Notes under the pieces: model-generated
Databases searched by the model: none
Told to the model about the DNA's origin: nothing
The model's input: the letters and a program-made list of their open reading frames with translations, nothing else
Assembly: GCF_038150125.1 (NCBI RefSeq)
Contig: NZ_JBBVMF010000005.1
Coordinates: 186,001-250,000, forward strand
From: SW132 sp038150125
GTDB taxonomy: Bacteria; Bacteroidota; Rhodothermia; Balneolales; Balneolaceae
Length of the DNA stretch: 64,000 bases
Direction of reading: 5' to 3'
Part shown: positions 25,550-35,047 of the stretch, piece by piece
Position numbering within the stretch: the stretch's first letter is position 1
Layout: each line of letters begins with the position of its first letter
Made by a program: the position numbers and the translations under genes

Positions 25550-26830
25550 TTAATACAGAATTCGTGTTCTGATGGTGTGCTTCACAGCGCTCATCTCTTC
25601 AAGCACTTTATCGTCATGCTTCTTGTCGATATCGAGAACCACGTATCCAATTTGTTCGTTGGTTTTCAGATATTGGCCTAAAACGTTGATATCCATATCA
25701 GACAGCCGCCTGTTGATTTCAGACAATACGCCCGGCTTATTTTCATGTATATGCAGTATGCGGTGCGCATCATTCTGAACGGGAAGGTTGAGCGGAGGTA
25801 CGGAAAAGGATCCTACCGTGGTCCCGTTATCGATCAGCTGAATCAGCTTCGTAGACACATCTCGGCCGATGTTATATTGTGCTTCAATAGTGGATCCACC
25901 AATATGAGGTGTGAGAATAACGTTCGGCGCATGCTGAAGCTCTGTGGAAAATGACTCGCCTTTTGATTCGGGCTCTTCAGGATATACATCAATGCCAGCT
26001 CCCGACAGGTGGCCGGAGTCGATAGCCTCACGGAGTGCTTTGATATCAACAACAGACCCGCGCGAAAGGTTGAGTAAAATGCTTCCTTCTTTCATCGACG
26101 CCAGTTTTTCGGCATCCATCATTAAGTTGGTCTGATCGGTAGCGGGAACATGAAGCGTTACGATATCTGAAATACTAAGAAGCTCATCGAGTGAATTAAC
26201 GCGTGTGGCGTTGCCCATAGGCAGTTTCGGTTCGATGTCGTAATAATGAACATCGAACCCAAGATTTTCTGCCAGAACAGACACCTGGGACCCGATGTGT
26301 CCGTAGCCGATGATGCCCATTTTTTTACCGCGGACTTCGTAACTGTTTTTAGCGTCTTTCAGCCAGACGCCTTCGTGGGCTTTTTTGTCGCGAAGGGGAA
26401 TCCGGCGCATTAACATGATGGATTCCGCAATGACCAGTTCAGCAACAGACCGTGTATTTGAATATGGAGAGTTGAAAACGGTGATTCCAGCTTTCGTTGC
26501 CGCATCAAGATCCACCTGGTTTGTGCCAATACAAAAGCAGCCAATCGCCTTTAATTTATTAGCCTTTTCAATGACAGCTTCAGTGATGTGCGTTTTTGAC
26601 CGAACTCCAATTATATGAACATCCTCAATATGGTTAAGAAGTTCCTCTTCGCTCCAGCCCACATCGTGGGTTTCTATATTGGTGTAGTTATGTTCATTGA
26701 AGTTTTCCACCGCAGTGGGGTGGATACCTTCAAGCAACAAAATTTTAATATTTTCTTTCGGGTAGGAAAGCTTCTCTTTTACTTCCTTCATGGACGGGTC
26801 TGTTTCGGTTGAGTGCAAAATCATCTCCAA
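25550..26830 (-). CDS. serA: D-3-phosphoglycerate dehydrogenase with ACT domain
   Basis: A 426-residue E. coli-type SerA, the first step of serine synthesis (3-phosphoglycerate to 3-phosphohydroxypyruvate, NAD-dependent). The NAD-binding motif is MGIIGYGHIGSQVS. The substrate and catalytic region is GVRSKTHIT with HIGGSTIEAQYNIG near the catalytic His. The last 80 residues (RILHIHENKPGVLSEINRRL) are an ACT domain, the serine feedback site in relatives. An N-terminal tail of about 28 residues precedes the conserved core. It lies 111 bp downstream of the amidoligase cluster on the same strand. Confidence 0.93.
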   Translation of the reverse strand: MEMILHSTETDPSMKEVKEKLSYPKENIKILLLEGIHPTAVENFNEHNYTNIETHDVGWSEEELLNHIEDVHIIGVRSKTHITEAVIEKANKLKAIGCFCIGTNQVDLDAATKAGITVFNSPYSNTRSVAELVIAESIMLMRRIPLRDKKAHEGVWLKDAKNSYEVRGKKMGIIGYGHIGSQVSVLAENLGFDVHYYDIEPKLPMGNATRVNSLDELLSISDIVTLHVPATDQTNLMMDAEKLASMKEGSILLNLSRGSVVDIKALREAIDSGHLSGAGIDVYPEEPESKGESFSTELQHAPNVILTPHIGGSTIEAQYNIGRDVSTKLIQLIDNGTTVGSFSVPPLNLPVQNDAHRILHIHENKPGVLSEINRRLSDMDINVLGQYLKTNEQIGYVVLDIDKKHDDKVLEEMSAVKHTIRTRILY

Positions 26831-26941
26831 AGGTAATAAAGATTTTTGTTTTGATAAGAAGGTTTTCGGATTAGCATTTGGAAAACCAGTGGAAACGGTA
26901 CCAATTCTGTAAGGAAATTTAATTCAATATTTTTAAACCAT

Positions 26942-27646
26942 CTATTGTATATGCAATAAACTATCAGAAATTATGCGGCACAGGTTTCCCCAGTGCTGGC
27001 CACTATCAAAAAAGTGACGCTGATTTACCTCAAGCTCAATACCAAGATAGTGGTCGCCAAGCCGGCGCCTGAGATAAGTAGTAAACCCATCTGATTTACC
27101 TTGGTAAGGCTGATTCATCTTTATCTTTAAACTGGTATTCTCCCGAACGAGGGATTGCTTCCACCGCTTGCAAAACTCTTTTTCAGCAGATCTGGACGGG
27201 TCGTATAACAGCCCGATATCAAAATTCCTGACCGTTTCGTTTAGAGTTGGCGTGAACGTATGGATCCCGAGGTGGATCACTTGTTGGGTCGGAGTGAAGG
27301 TAGCAGCAATTATTTCTTCAGCACGTTTACGATATGGCAGGTAATACGTATTAATTAAATTCTCTTTCTCGGGATTCGACAAATGCTTTGAAAACTCTGA
27401 AAAGAGCCGCGGATGATGCAGTGAACGGTTGGGCTCAATAAGAAGTCTTGAAATTGGATGCGATAATATTGGAGCTCGAACTGCCTTGTAAATTGTATAT
27501 GCAAGTACTATCGCGCCCGGGTCCCAGCCTCTGTGAGACGACAATACTTCTTTTGCATCAGTAAACAGATGAGCATATTTGTCGGGCACGCGATTGGAAG
27601 CGTGCTCACAGGTAATGATGAACTTATGGGACGAATAGCTTTCCAT
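26942..27646 (-). CDS. N-formylglutamate amidohydrolase family protein
   Basis: About 234 residues, with the family opening FIITCEHASNRVPDKY and the metal/substrate motifs SHRGWDPGA, PISRLLIEPNRS and HLGIHTFTP. These match the N-formylglutamate deformylase (HutG) superfamily, zinc hydrolases acting on N-acylated glutamate or related amides. No histidine-degradation genes are nearby, so the HutG role is unlikely. The start at 27646 (MESYSSHKF) is preferred; the frame is open to 27718. It overlaps the GCS2 gene upstream by 23 bp and is last in the four-gene cluster, so it probably processes that cluster's product. Confidence 0.83.
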   Translation of the reverse strand: MESYSSHKFIITCEHASNRVPDKYAHLFTDAKEVLSSHRGWDPGAIVLAYTIYKAVRAPILSHPISRLLIEPNRSLHHPRLFSEFSKHLSNPEKENLINTYYLPYRKRAEEIIAATFTPTQQVIHLGIHTFTPTLNETVRNFDIGLLYDPSRSAEKEFCKRWKQSLVRENTSLKIKMNQPYQGKSDGFTTYLRRRLGDHYLGIELEVNQRHFFDSGQHWGNLCRIISDSLLHIQ

Positions 27647-28877
27647 CTCGCAAACAATCACAGAGTTGTTCATACACAGCGTACAGCTGTTTTTGATTGA
27701 TGGGTTCCGGAAACGCATTCAGAATTCTCCGGCCGAGCGGACCCTCATCAAAAATCAGTTGCAGAGCATCGGCAGATTCAGAGCTAAATGTATACTCAGT
27801 TTGCAACTCCTCGAAAATGTACATACACAGTTGTCCCGCCGTCATCTTCTTTTTTTTAATTCCAAACATGCGAATGTATTCAGGGTTATTGATTAGTGCT
27901 TGCCCGCCGTTTTTCATAGTACCGAGCAGCAGGTCATAAAGATCCCGCTCATGCCATGACTTTTGTTCATCAAGTGAACAAAATCCGCCTGACACCAAAT
28001 GTTTTGCCAGGTTTACAATCCATTCCAGGATGGCAATATCGGCTCCCGGGTGTTCCTGGATATCCATCACCCGAACTTCAATCGCACCGCGGTCCCAGCG
28101 CGACATAGCCCCCCTGGAGTTGAGCCACTCGTCCTGCAGAATCCTGTCTGGGTCAAACGGGGCAATATCATGGTACATAGTGTCGAAAATCTTTGTTTGA
28201 TAGTCATCGTGGCTAAACACCTGTTCGGGGATAATCAGCCCGGTGATTGATGGAATCTTCAGGGAATTTGTGCGATACATTTCCATCCGGTAGTCCAGCA
28301 ACGGCTTTATCTCTCCATCAGCAATGGGTGAACTTGCGGCCATGGCAGGAATGAGCGGCAGAATGAGCCGGAGGGCAGCATGCAGCTTTTCAAATTCGTC
28401 ATCTCCATGAAAGGGTAGATTCAAATGTGTGCTTTGAAGGTTGGCCCAGCCATGACCGCGACAGACGAAAATACGATTATAGGCTTCGTAAATAGGATTG
28501 TATTCATGCGGCCAGAGTTTGACCTCCGTAAACGGATCCATCCACGGATGAATAGCGCCGGGCATCAACCTCAGATTCATGCTGTCAAGGCGCGTTTCTA
28601 TATCGGTAATCTGCCGCTGAAATTCAGCTCCCAGTCCATGAAGATCAGAAACCGGCCCGTTGGTTTTTACTTCAATCACGTGAAGGACCAGCTCGTTACT
28701 CCAGGCCATAGCGCCTTTTAATACTTCATTCACGATTTGACCGTTAGCTTCCGTTAAAATACGATCCGAGGCAGGGGCAAGATCCAGCGTTGTTTGGTCA
28801 ACGATCATATATTCCATCTCTACGCCATAGCCATCAAACAGATGAAGCGGCCGTTTATCAATAATGTTGATACTCAT
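27624..28877 (-). CDS. GCS2-type carboxylate-amine ligase
   Basis: A 417-residue glutamate-cysteine-ligase-2-like enzyme. The defining N-terminal motif is GYGVEMEYMIVD (usual GVExE), with acidic metal ligands. HLNLPFHGD and RWDRGAIEVRVMDIQEHPGADIAI correspond to the conserved central and C-terminal active-site blocks. The family joins a carboxylate to an amine using ATP, as in gamma-glutamyl-cysteine formation; the substrates here are not predictable. It overlaps the ATP-grasp gene upstream by 4 bp (ATGA) and the amidohydrolase downstream by 23 bp, so translation is coupled. Confidence 0.85.
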   Translation of the reverse strand: MSINIIDKRPLHLFDGYGVEMEYMIVDQTTLDLAPASDRILTEANGQIVNEVLKGAMAWSNELVLHVIEVKTNGPVSDLHGLGAEFQRQITDIETRLDSMNLRLMPGAIHPWMDPFTEVKLWPHEYNPIYEAYNRIFVCRGHGWANLQSTHLNLPFHGDDEFEKLHAALRLILPLIPAMAASSPIADGEIKPLLDYRMEMYRTNSLKIPSITGLIIPEQVFSHDDYQTKIFDTMYHDIAPFDPDRILQDEWLNSRGAMSRWDRGAIEVRVMDIQEHPGADIAILEWIVNLAKHLVSGGFCSLDEQKSWHERDLYDLLLGTMKNGGQALINNPEYIRMFGIKKKKMTAGQLCMYIFEELQTEYTFSSESADALQLIFDEGPLGRRILNAFPEPINQKQLYAVYEQLCDCLRDGKLFVP

Positions 28878-30340
28878 GATGTCCGTTTCTCTTTTTTCAG
28901 TTCAATGCGGCGCAGGATCTCCTTCATGATTGCTTCGTAAAGGTCGTCTTTTAAATATTCATCCTCGATACCGGAGTCAATATTCGGATTGTCATTGACC
29001 TCGATTACAAAAGCGTCTCCGTCAATCTCTTTCAGGTCCACGCCGTAAAGTCCGTCCCCGATCAATTGTGCCGCCTTTAGAGCATTCTTTAGAACTTGTG
29101 AAGGCACGGCATCAACCGGTATGGTATCGGCATTTCCTTCATGTGTTTTTCCATCACCGGTCCGCTCGTAGATCTGCCAGTGTTTACGCGCCATGTGGTA
29201 GCGGCAGGCATAGAGAGGCGTTCCATTCAGGATTCCAATTCGCCAGTCGAACGGGGTCGGAATAAACTTCTGGGCAATCAGCAGGTCCGACTTTTCAAAA
29301 AGATTGTCCGTTTCGGTAATGTACTCTTCCATGGAATCTACCTTGAGAACTCCCTGGGAGAATGAGCTGTCGGGCTGCTTCAGGATCAGCGGAAAGCCGA
29401 GTGTTTTGGGCGGTTCCTTAATGTTATCGCGGTTTAAAATAACGGTATCCGGCACGGGCACACGGTTCTTTGTCAGGAGTTCAGCCAGGTACACCTTGTT
29501 AGTGCAGGTTAGGATTGATTCAGGATCGTCGATCACAATAAGTCCTTCTGCGGCTGCCCGGCGGGCCATCCGGTAGGTGTGATGGTTCACGCTGGTGGTT
29601 TCACGGATGAACAGCGCATCAAATTCGTTGATTCGGGAAATATCCTCTTTGGTGATCCGCTCGGTATAAAAGTCGAGTAATTCTGCCGCTTTGATGAATT
29701 TCCGGATCGCCTTTTCATCGGACGGCGGGAGATCTTCGTCGGGATTTACAAGAATGGCGAGATCGTAACGCGTTTCCTTCTTAGGACGATTTATAGTTCG
29801 CTTGTTAAAAAACTCCCCGGCCATGTCCGACACAAATGGTTTATGATCATCGGGCACATCGTTCGATGCAATTGGCTGAAGAGAACGAAGAATCCACACG
29901 GAATCTTTTTTGATGAATTCAGCCCGGAGTAGCGGTGCCTGGAACTGGGCAAATAGCCGTTGCGAGAGCTGATTATGCCGTTTGGCAAGATTCTTTCCAA
30001 AATAGATACTCAGGGTAAATGTGTTGCCCTGGATAGGTTTCAGGCTTTTCTGAATGAGCGAGTCGAGTTCAGACGAAGCAATCCTGATGATCGCCTGCGA
30101 TTTGAGGTCCTGGATGGCCAGGATATTGGGCACAGGTTTGTGTCCGCGGGCCGAGGCGAGCAGCGACACATAATAACCAAGCGACTGGTATCGATAGCTT
30201 CTGCACAGGTTAAAGACTTTCACGTTTCTCATTGCACTGTAAGAAGTATCGCTCAGGTACGATTTAGCTGAAATGACATCAACATTAGGAATGTTCAGTG
30301 TCCATTTTTTAGGATTATCAACCACAATCAAATGTTTCAT
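28874..30340 (-). CDS. RimK-like ATP-grasp ligase with RLAN N-terminal domain
   Basis: A 488-residue two-part enzyme. Residues 1-150 resemble the RLAN domain that precedes some RimK-like ligases (MKHLIVVDNPKKWTLNIPNV, SYRYQSLGYYVSLLASARGH). From about 200 on lies the ATP-grasp fold: TNKVYLAELLTKNRVPVPDT, the ATP-binding PLILKQPDSSFSQGV, and the metal-binding FVIEVNDNPNIDSG. ATP-grasp enzymes of this class make an amide bond between a carboxylate and an amino group through an acyl phosphate. It overlaps its neighbours on both sides by 4 bp, so it is the centre of a tight operon. Confidence 0.88.
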   Translation of the reverse strand: MKHLIVVDNPKKWTLNIPNVDVISAKSYLSDTSYSAMRNVKVFNLCRSYRYQSLGYYVSLLASARGHKPVPNILAIQDLKSQAIIRIASSELDSLIQKSLKPIQGNTFTLSIYFGKNLAKRHNQLSQRLFAQFQAPLLRAEFIKKDSVWILRSLQPIASNDVPDDHKPFVSDMAGEFFNKRTINRPKKETRYDLAILVNPDEDLPPSDEKAIRKFIKAAELLDFYTERITKEDISRINEFDALFIRETTSVNHHTYRMARRAAAEGLIVIDDPESILTCTNKVYLAELLTKNRVPVPDTVILNRDNIKEPPKTLGFPLILKQPDSSFSQGVLKVDSMEEYITETDNLFEKSDLLIAQKFIPTPFDWRIGILNGTPLYACRYHMARKHWQIYERTGDGKTHEGNADTIPVDAVPSQVLKNALKAAQLIGDGLYGVDLKEIDGDAFVIEVNDNPNIDSGIEDEYLKDDLYEAIMKEILRRIELKKEKRTS

Positions 30341-31047
30341 GTTACGCCTTCTCGTTTTTTCGGAGTCATGATAATTAGGTTGGCATCATACGTTACAATA
30401 CCCAGGAGAATGGCGTTAATCACTCGGTCGATCGACATCCTGTAAAACGTGCCATTACCCGTGGGATTTGTTTTGATGGGATCCGCAATATACACTTCCC
30501 GGGTTTCCCTGTCGTATCCATGCAGCACTACAAAATGCCCGGAAGGTTCGCCCCGGAGATCATCATAATCAAGGTTAGCACCAAATTCCCGCATGCTCTT
30601 ATATAAGTAAGTAGCACTCAGGCCGGCAATCACGGGCTGATCTTTTTTCAGATATCTGCGGATGATTGCAGATTTCAGATCCTCAAACTTAAGACGGCCG
30701 CCAAGCTCCAAAAAACGGATGTAGGCTTCTGATGCAACTTTTAGCTTTGCGCTCTGTTTGTGTTCCAGCTGAGCTTTCAGCTTATCAATCATCTCTTTTC
30801 GGTTAAGGCCAAACCAGGTGGGATCGAAAATTTGGAGATTGAAAGAATAAATGGTCACTCTAAAACCTTTCGTGAGGGCATCGTTTGCCAAGAGAACACC
30901 GATGGTTCCTCCCTCTTCAAACTGATCCACATCATCAATGACAGAGTCGAGCGAGTACGGCTTCTCATAATACTGATAGATCGAGTGCAGGCATGTAGGC
31001 CCGCAAGTTGTTTCGTCCGGCTGTTGGAATATAGGTACTGAAAGCAT
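30337..31047 (-). CDS. C39-like papain-fold cysteine peptidase
   Basis: A 236-residue protein. The catalytic cysteine is Cys15 in QPDETTCGPTCLHSIYQYY, with the oxyanion Gln at 8 or 9. His171 (EPSGHFVVLHGYD) and Asp189 (VYIADP) complete the triad. C39 domains of ABC exporters cleave leader peptides after double glycine; here the domain stands alone with no transporter, and an insert of about 70 residues (LNRKEMIDKLKAQLEHKQ...) separates Cys from His. First gene of the cluster; its stop overlaps the ATP-grasp start. A peptide-trimming role is inferred. Confidence 0.83.
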   Translation of the reverse strand: MLSVPIFQQPDETTCGPTCLHSIYQYYEKPYSLDSVIDDVDQFEEGGTIGVLLANDALTKGFRVTIYSFNLQIFDPTWFGLNRKEMIDKLKAQLEHKQSAKLKVASEAYIRFLELGGRLKFEDLKSAIIRRYLKKDQPVIAGLSATYLYKSMREFGANLDYDDLRGEPSGHFVVLHGYDRETREVYIADPIKTNPTGNGTFYRMSIDRVINAILLGIVTYDANLIIMTPKKREGVT

Positions 31048-31603
31048 ATAGGTGAGATAAAGTAACTGTGTCGATATTCAGATCAGGTAAGCTAAATCTG
31101 TAGCGAAGAAAATTACGAAGAAATCTTCTGACTTTGATCGGTGCTCAAAAATAAAGTTTGAGCCAATTAAAGAAATTAGATTAGGTGAGACGGTCACATA
31201 ACATCGATAAACATAGTGTTCAGGATCATCAATTTTTTAGGGCATGTAACCAACAACTTTGCGTTATTCGATAATATATATTTTTTTTGCAACGATTATT
31301 TTCGGTCTACTTCAATATTAAAATTCAATATATCAGTGGCATGACGGTGTCAATTGGCAGTAATTTCATACCAAGAGGGTTTTTTAAATATAGGTTTTTA
31401 TACCTAATAAGGCCGGTTTATCAACAATTAGAGTGATTTGCCAAATAGGAGAAAAGACTTTCTACAATTTTACTTCAGATTGAAGTAATCGTGACCGATA
31501 AATAAGAAACCCTAAATTTTTTGATAGTTACGTTTATACGAAAATCGCAGGTTACCTAAAAAAACAATCGCTGCACCGCTTTTTTTCTTAAGGTGTGCGG
31601 GAT
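31048..31603 (+). promoter_or_regulatory. Divergent 556-bp control region with palindrome
   Basis: The gap separates the amidoligase cluster from the kinase operon. It is AT-rich and has no gene I can support. A perfect 8-bp palindrome TTACTTCA/TGAAGTAA with a 3-bp spacer lies at 31470-31488, about 115 bp before the kinase start, and is a plausible regulator site. Confidence 0.35.
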
Positions 31604-33403
31604 ATGGCAAGAATGAAAAACAGAGCAAGAATTTTGTTGGTAGATGATGATGACTCGATACACGAAGATATCGAGTCGGTTCTATCAATCAATAAATACA
31701 GATCAGATAAAGAGTTACGTCAGATGGAAGACGAGCTGTTCGGGTCATCCACCTTGAAGGAGCCGGGGATACTATCTGAAACATTCTACGATATTGACCA
31801 TGCTTATCAAGGCGAAGACGCCATTCGGATGGTGAATGACGCTCACGAAATAGGAGATCCCTATTCGCTGGTGTTCATGGACGTGAGGATGCCGCCGGGA
31901 ATGGACGGTATAGAAACCATTCAAAAAATTTGGGAAAACCATCCTTTTACGGAAATGGTGATTTGTACTGCCTTTACTGACTATTCCTGGGATCAGATTG
32001 TTGTAAACCTTGGTAATACAGATAATCTTTTGTTTTTGAAGAAGCCGTTTGATATTACAGCTTTCAAGCAAACAGCCCTTACTCTTACGACGAAGTGGAA
32101 TCTGCGTCAGGAAAAAATGGCCTACACCGACAACCTCGAGATTGAGGTGAAGGAAAGAACACAGGAGCTTGAGAGCCTCGTGAAAGAATACAAGCGAATG
32201 AAAGACAAGGCCGAAAGAGCAACGGCTATAAAAAGCGCGTTTTTGGCTACAATGAGTCACGAAATCAGAACCCCGATGAATGGGGTGATGGGAATGAATT
32301 CACTTCTGTTGGAAACCGAGCTTGATGGAAAACAACGAAAGTTGTCTGAAATGGTGAAAAAAAGCGCGGATTCCTTACTCCGTGTAGTAAATGATATTCT
32401 CGATTTTTCAAAAATGGAAGCGGGTAAAATGGACATTGAAATCGTCCCTTTTAAACCTGAAGAAATTGTATCTGATGTAATTCAAACGATCTCCTTTCAA
32501 TCTAAAGCGAAAGGATTAAACATAGATTATTCCATAGACAATGGCGTTCCTGACTCTTTGATGGGCGATCCGACACGTTTGAAACAGCTGCTTTTAAACT
32601 TTGGCAGCAATGCGGTAAAATTCACGGAAGAGGGTAGTGTAATTATTCACGTAAGCCTTATGGGAAAAAGGGGTAAGGAAAATCTCGTGAAATTTTCAGT
32701 GGAAGATACCGGAACGGGGATTCCCAAAGATAAAATTGACGGTATTTTTGACCCATTTAAACAAGCAGATGCCTCTACCACCCGAAAGTTCGGGGGAACC
32801 GGTCTGGGACTTACAATCTGCAGGCAGCTGGTAGATTTGATGAAAGGGACGGTGGGCGTGGAAAGTGAACCCGGTAAAGGGTCAAATTTTTGGTTTGAAG
32901 TTCCTCTTGAAATGGAGGCAAACGAATCGCATGCTGAAAGCCATTCCGAATCGGATGCAATTGATGGTAAGGAGTTTCCACTAAAAGAAATGAAAGTTTT
33001 GGTTGCAGATGATGACAAAATGAGCCAGCTCGTGGTTCAAAAGTTTCTTGAAAAAGAGGGGATTTCAGCAGAGGTAGTAGAAACAGGTGCAGAAGCCATC
33101 GAAGCGCTCAAACAAAGATCGTATAGCGTTGTGCTTATGGATGTTCAAATGCCCGATATGGGTGGCTTAGAGGCTACTGAAATCATTCGGGAAATGGAAG
33201 AAAAGACCGGGCAACGCATCCCCATAATAATTCTTACAGCTTCCGCAATGGTAGAAGATCGCGATAATAGTATTGATGCGGGGGCTGATGATTTTATTAC
33301 CAAACCTATTGATAAATCCAGATTGATTAACGCTCTGAATAAATATTCTGATACAAATAACAGTCGCATTAATAAGAAGTTGGTGGAAAAGCATGATAGT
33401 TAG
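31604..33403 (+). CDS. Receiver-kinase-receiver hybrid histidine kinase
   Basis: About 599 residues, with no membrane segment, so cytoplasmic. Order: an N-terminal receiver domain with phospho-acceptor Asp near 93 (SLVFMDVRMPPG) and an unusual insert of about 30 residues between its first helix and second strand; a coiled coil (VKERTQELESLVKEYKRMKDKAE); a HisKA with His near 219 (MSHEIRTPMNG); a HATPase (DTGTGIP, GGTGLGL); and a C-terminal receiver with Asp near 513 (SVVLMDVQMPDMGG). The ATG at 31604 is chosen over a GTG at 31595. It overlaps the next kinase by 11 bp. No DNA-binding output is present, so the signal passes to another protein. Confidence 0.9.
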   Translation: MARMKNRARILLVDDDDSIHEDIESVLSINKYRSDKELRQMEDELFGSSTLKEPGILSETFYDIDHAYQGEDAIRMVNDAHEIGDPYSLVFMDVRMPPGMDGIETIQKIWENHPFTEMVICTAFTDYSWDQIVVNLGNTDNLLFLKKPFDITAFKQTALTLTTKWNLRQEKMAYTDNLEIEVKERTQELESLVKEYKRMKDKAERATAIKSAFLATMSHEIRTPMNGVMGMNSLLLETELDGKQRKLSEMVKKSADSLLRVVNDILDFSKMEAGKMDIEIVPFKPEEIVSDVIQTISFQSKAKGLNIDYSIDNGVPDSLMGDPTRLKQLLLNFGSNAVKFTEEGSVIIHVSLMGKRGKENLVKFSVEDTGTGIPKDKIDGIFDPFKQADASTTRKFGGTGLGLTICRQLVDLMKGTVGVESEPGKGSNFWFEVPLEMEANESHAESHSESDAIDGKEFPLKEMKVLVADDDKMSQLVVQKFLEKEGISAEVVETGAEAIEALKQRSYSVVLMDVQMPDMGGLEATEIIREMEEKTGQRIPIIILTASAMVEDRDNSIDAGADDFITKPIDKSRLINALNKYSDTNNSRINKKLVEKHDS

Positions 33404-34694
33404 ATTTAGTTATTGCATCGCACTGTTGCTTCTTGTCTGCATAAATGCGGGAAATATTTTGCAGTCAAACGGTCATGCTCAGAATGAGGTGGCAGAATTG
33501 AGTTATCAACCGGCAGATGATGATCACCGTGTTTTGGATCAAAGTAAAGCCGATGAAAGACAGTCGGTACTGTATGCCGGATTTATGCCCGGCAATTTGG
33601 GACTTGTCACGCTTATGCAGGCCTCGGGTGGAGCTCCGTTTTGGTGGTCGGCCTGGTTTTACATCCTGTTTACCATTGTAGTTGGCAGCATTTTAATCTA
33701 CGGCTACATCGAGTATGGTAAAAAAGTAGTGTCTGTTCGTGAAGAAAATGAGAGGCTAAAAGAGGAGTTAGCTGCAAGGATGAGCGAAATTGAATCTATC
33801 GTCAAACGGTTGAAGATAGCCGAGGCCGAACTGGAAGAAAAATCGGGTAAAGCAGGAATGGCTGAAATTGCTGCGGGCGTGTTACATAATGTAGCTAATG
33901 TACTGAGCAGTGTTAATAGTTCTAACACATTTATACAGGATACCGCTAAAAACTCTAAGATTGATGGGCTGATTCAAGCCAATAAAATGCTGCGAGAGCA
34001 TATCGATAATATTGACCAGTTCATTTTTGAAGATCCAAATGGCAAAAAACTGTTGAATTATTACCTGAAACTGGAGGAACCTCTCAGGAAGGAGCGCGAG
34101 GATATCGTGTCGCAATCTGCAAGGCTTGACGAGAAGATAACTATCATAAATGATGTTATTACAGCTCAGCAAACTCATACCATATCAGGCAAAAATACCA
34201 GTGAAACAGATATTTCAGAAATAGTTGATGTTACATTATCATTGCAGGATGATTTAATTAAGCAAGATGACATAAAAATTATAAAAGATCTGAACGCCAG
34301 AACTCCTGTAATTGCACAGCGCTCGAAGTTAATTCACGTAATGGTGAATTTCATAAAGAATGCAACAGAGTCAATGGAAGAAAAAGATCCCGATAACAAG
34401 ACCCTGATCATTAAAAGCTGGGAAGACAATTACAAAGTCTATCTGTCAGTTTCAGACAACGGGACGGGTATTAAGGTCGAAAACCTGGATAAGATTTTTG
34501 AATATACATACACAACTAAAAAGAAAGGGCACGGATTTGGTCTTCACAGCAGTGCCAACTATATGAAAGAAATGGGTGGTAATATTTTGGTTAACAGTGA
34601 GGGCCGAGGAAAAGGGACCACTTTTACATTGGTGTTTCCTGTTCTGAGGGAGAAAAAAGCTCCGCAAAATTATTATAGTGAGAAACGGAGTTAA
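33393..34694 (+). CDS. Membrane sensor histidine kinase
   Basis: A 433-residue protein. A signal-like hydrophobic N-terminus (residues 5-20), a short extracytoplasmic region of about 65 residues and a membrane segment near 86-106 (WFYILFTIVVGSILIYGYI) are followed by a coiled coil (REENERLKEELAARMSEIESI). The phospho-acceptor His is near 165 in AAGVLHNVANVLSSV, a less common kinase class. The HATPase has NFIKNATESM, DNGTGI and GHGFGLHSSANYM. Its start lies inside the end of the upstream hybrid kinase (11-bp overlap), so the pair is translated together and probably works together. Confidence 0.88.
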   Translation: MIVRFSYCIALLLLVCINAGNILQSNGHAQNEVAELSYQPADDDHRVLDQSKADERQSVLYAGFMPGNLGLVTLMQASGGAPFWWSAWFYILFTIVVGSILIYGYIEYGKKVVSVREENERLKEELAARMSEIESIVKRLKIAEAELEEKSGKAGMAEIAAGVLHNVANVLSSVNSSNTFIQDTAKNSKIDGLIQANKMLREHIDNIDQFIFEDPNGKKLLNYYLKLEEPLRKEREDIVSQSARLDEKITIINDVITAQQTHTISGKNTSETDISEIVDVTLSLQDDLIKQDDIKIIKDLNARTPVIAQRSKLIHVMVNFIKNATESMEEKDPDNKTLIIKSWEDNYKVYLSVSDNGTGIKVENLDKIFEYTYTTKKKGHGFGLHSSANYMKEMGGNILVNSEGRGKGTTFTLVFPVLREKKAPQNYYSEKRS

Positions 34695-34783
34695 TAACCT
34701 GAGTTCGATTCTTAAATTTATTGGATATCAACAAAAACAGACGAAATGAGCCCTAGTTAAGTTAATTCGTCATCACCTATGTC

Positions 34784-34873
34784 ATGCCACGCCTCGGCGT
34801 GGCATCTCCTGCCTTTGTTAAGGACAGTAGATCACGGATCCCCCGGGATCCCTGAGGGAAAGTGCGAGATGAC
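34784..34873. repeat. Two hairpins between convergent genes
   Basis: 34784-34805 is a 10-bp stem ATGCCACGCC/GGCGTGGCAT of the GGAGAT-stem-ATGAC family. 34826-34873 is a longer, degenerate relative (AGATCAC...GTGCGAGATGACG) with an internal GGATCCCCCGGGATCC palindrome. They lie in 34695-35047, between genes that converge, and may end transcription from both sides. Nothing else is visible there. Confidence 0.6.
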
Positions 34874-35047
34874 GCCCGTTTTGGACTGGTTTTGTCATTT
34901 TTTTAAATTTAATTCAGGTAATAGTAAATCGACATGCACCTCTTTGTCGGTGTCATATTATAGTGTGTAAGGAATTGAAATTTAACACTGAAAAGAGTGT
35001 GCCCTGCCAAAGAGAGGCGATACCAAAATAAGTACAATTAACCCGTC

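Noticed and set aside
26942..27646. Reading the amidohydrolase as HutG of histidine breakdown
   Set aside because: No hutH, hutU or hutI is nearby and the gene is welded to ligase genes; a different substrate is more likely.
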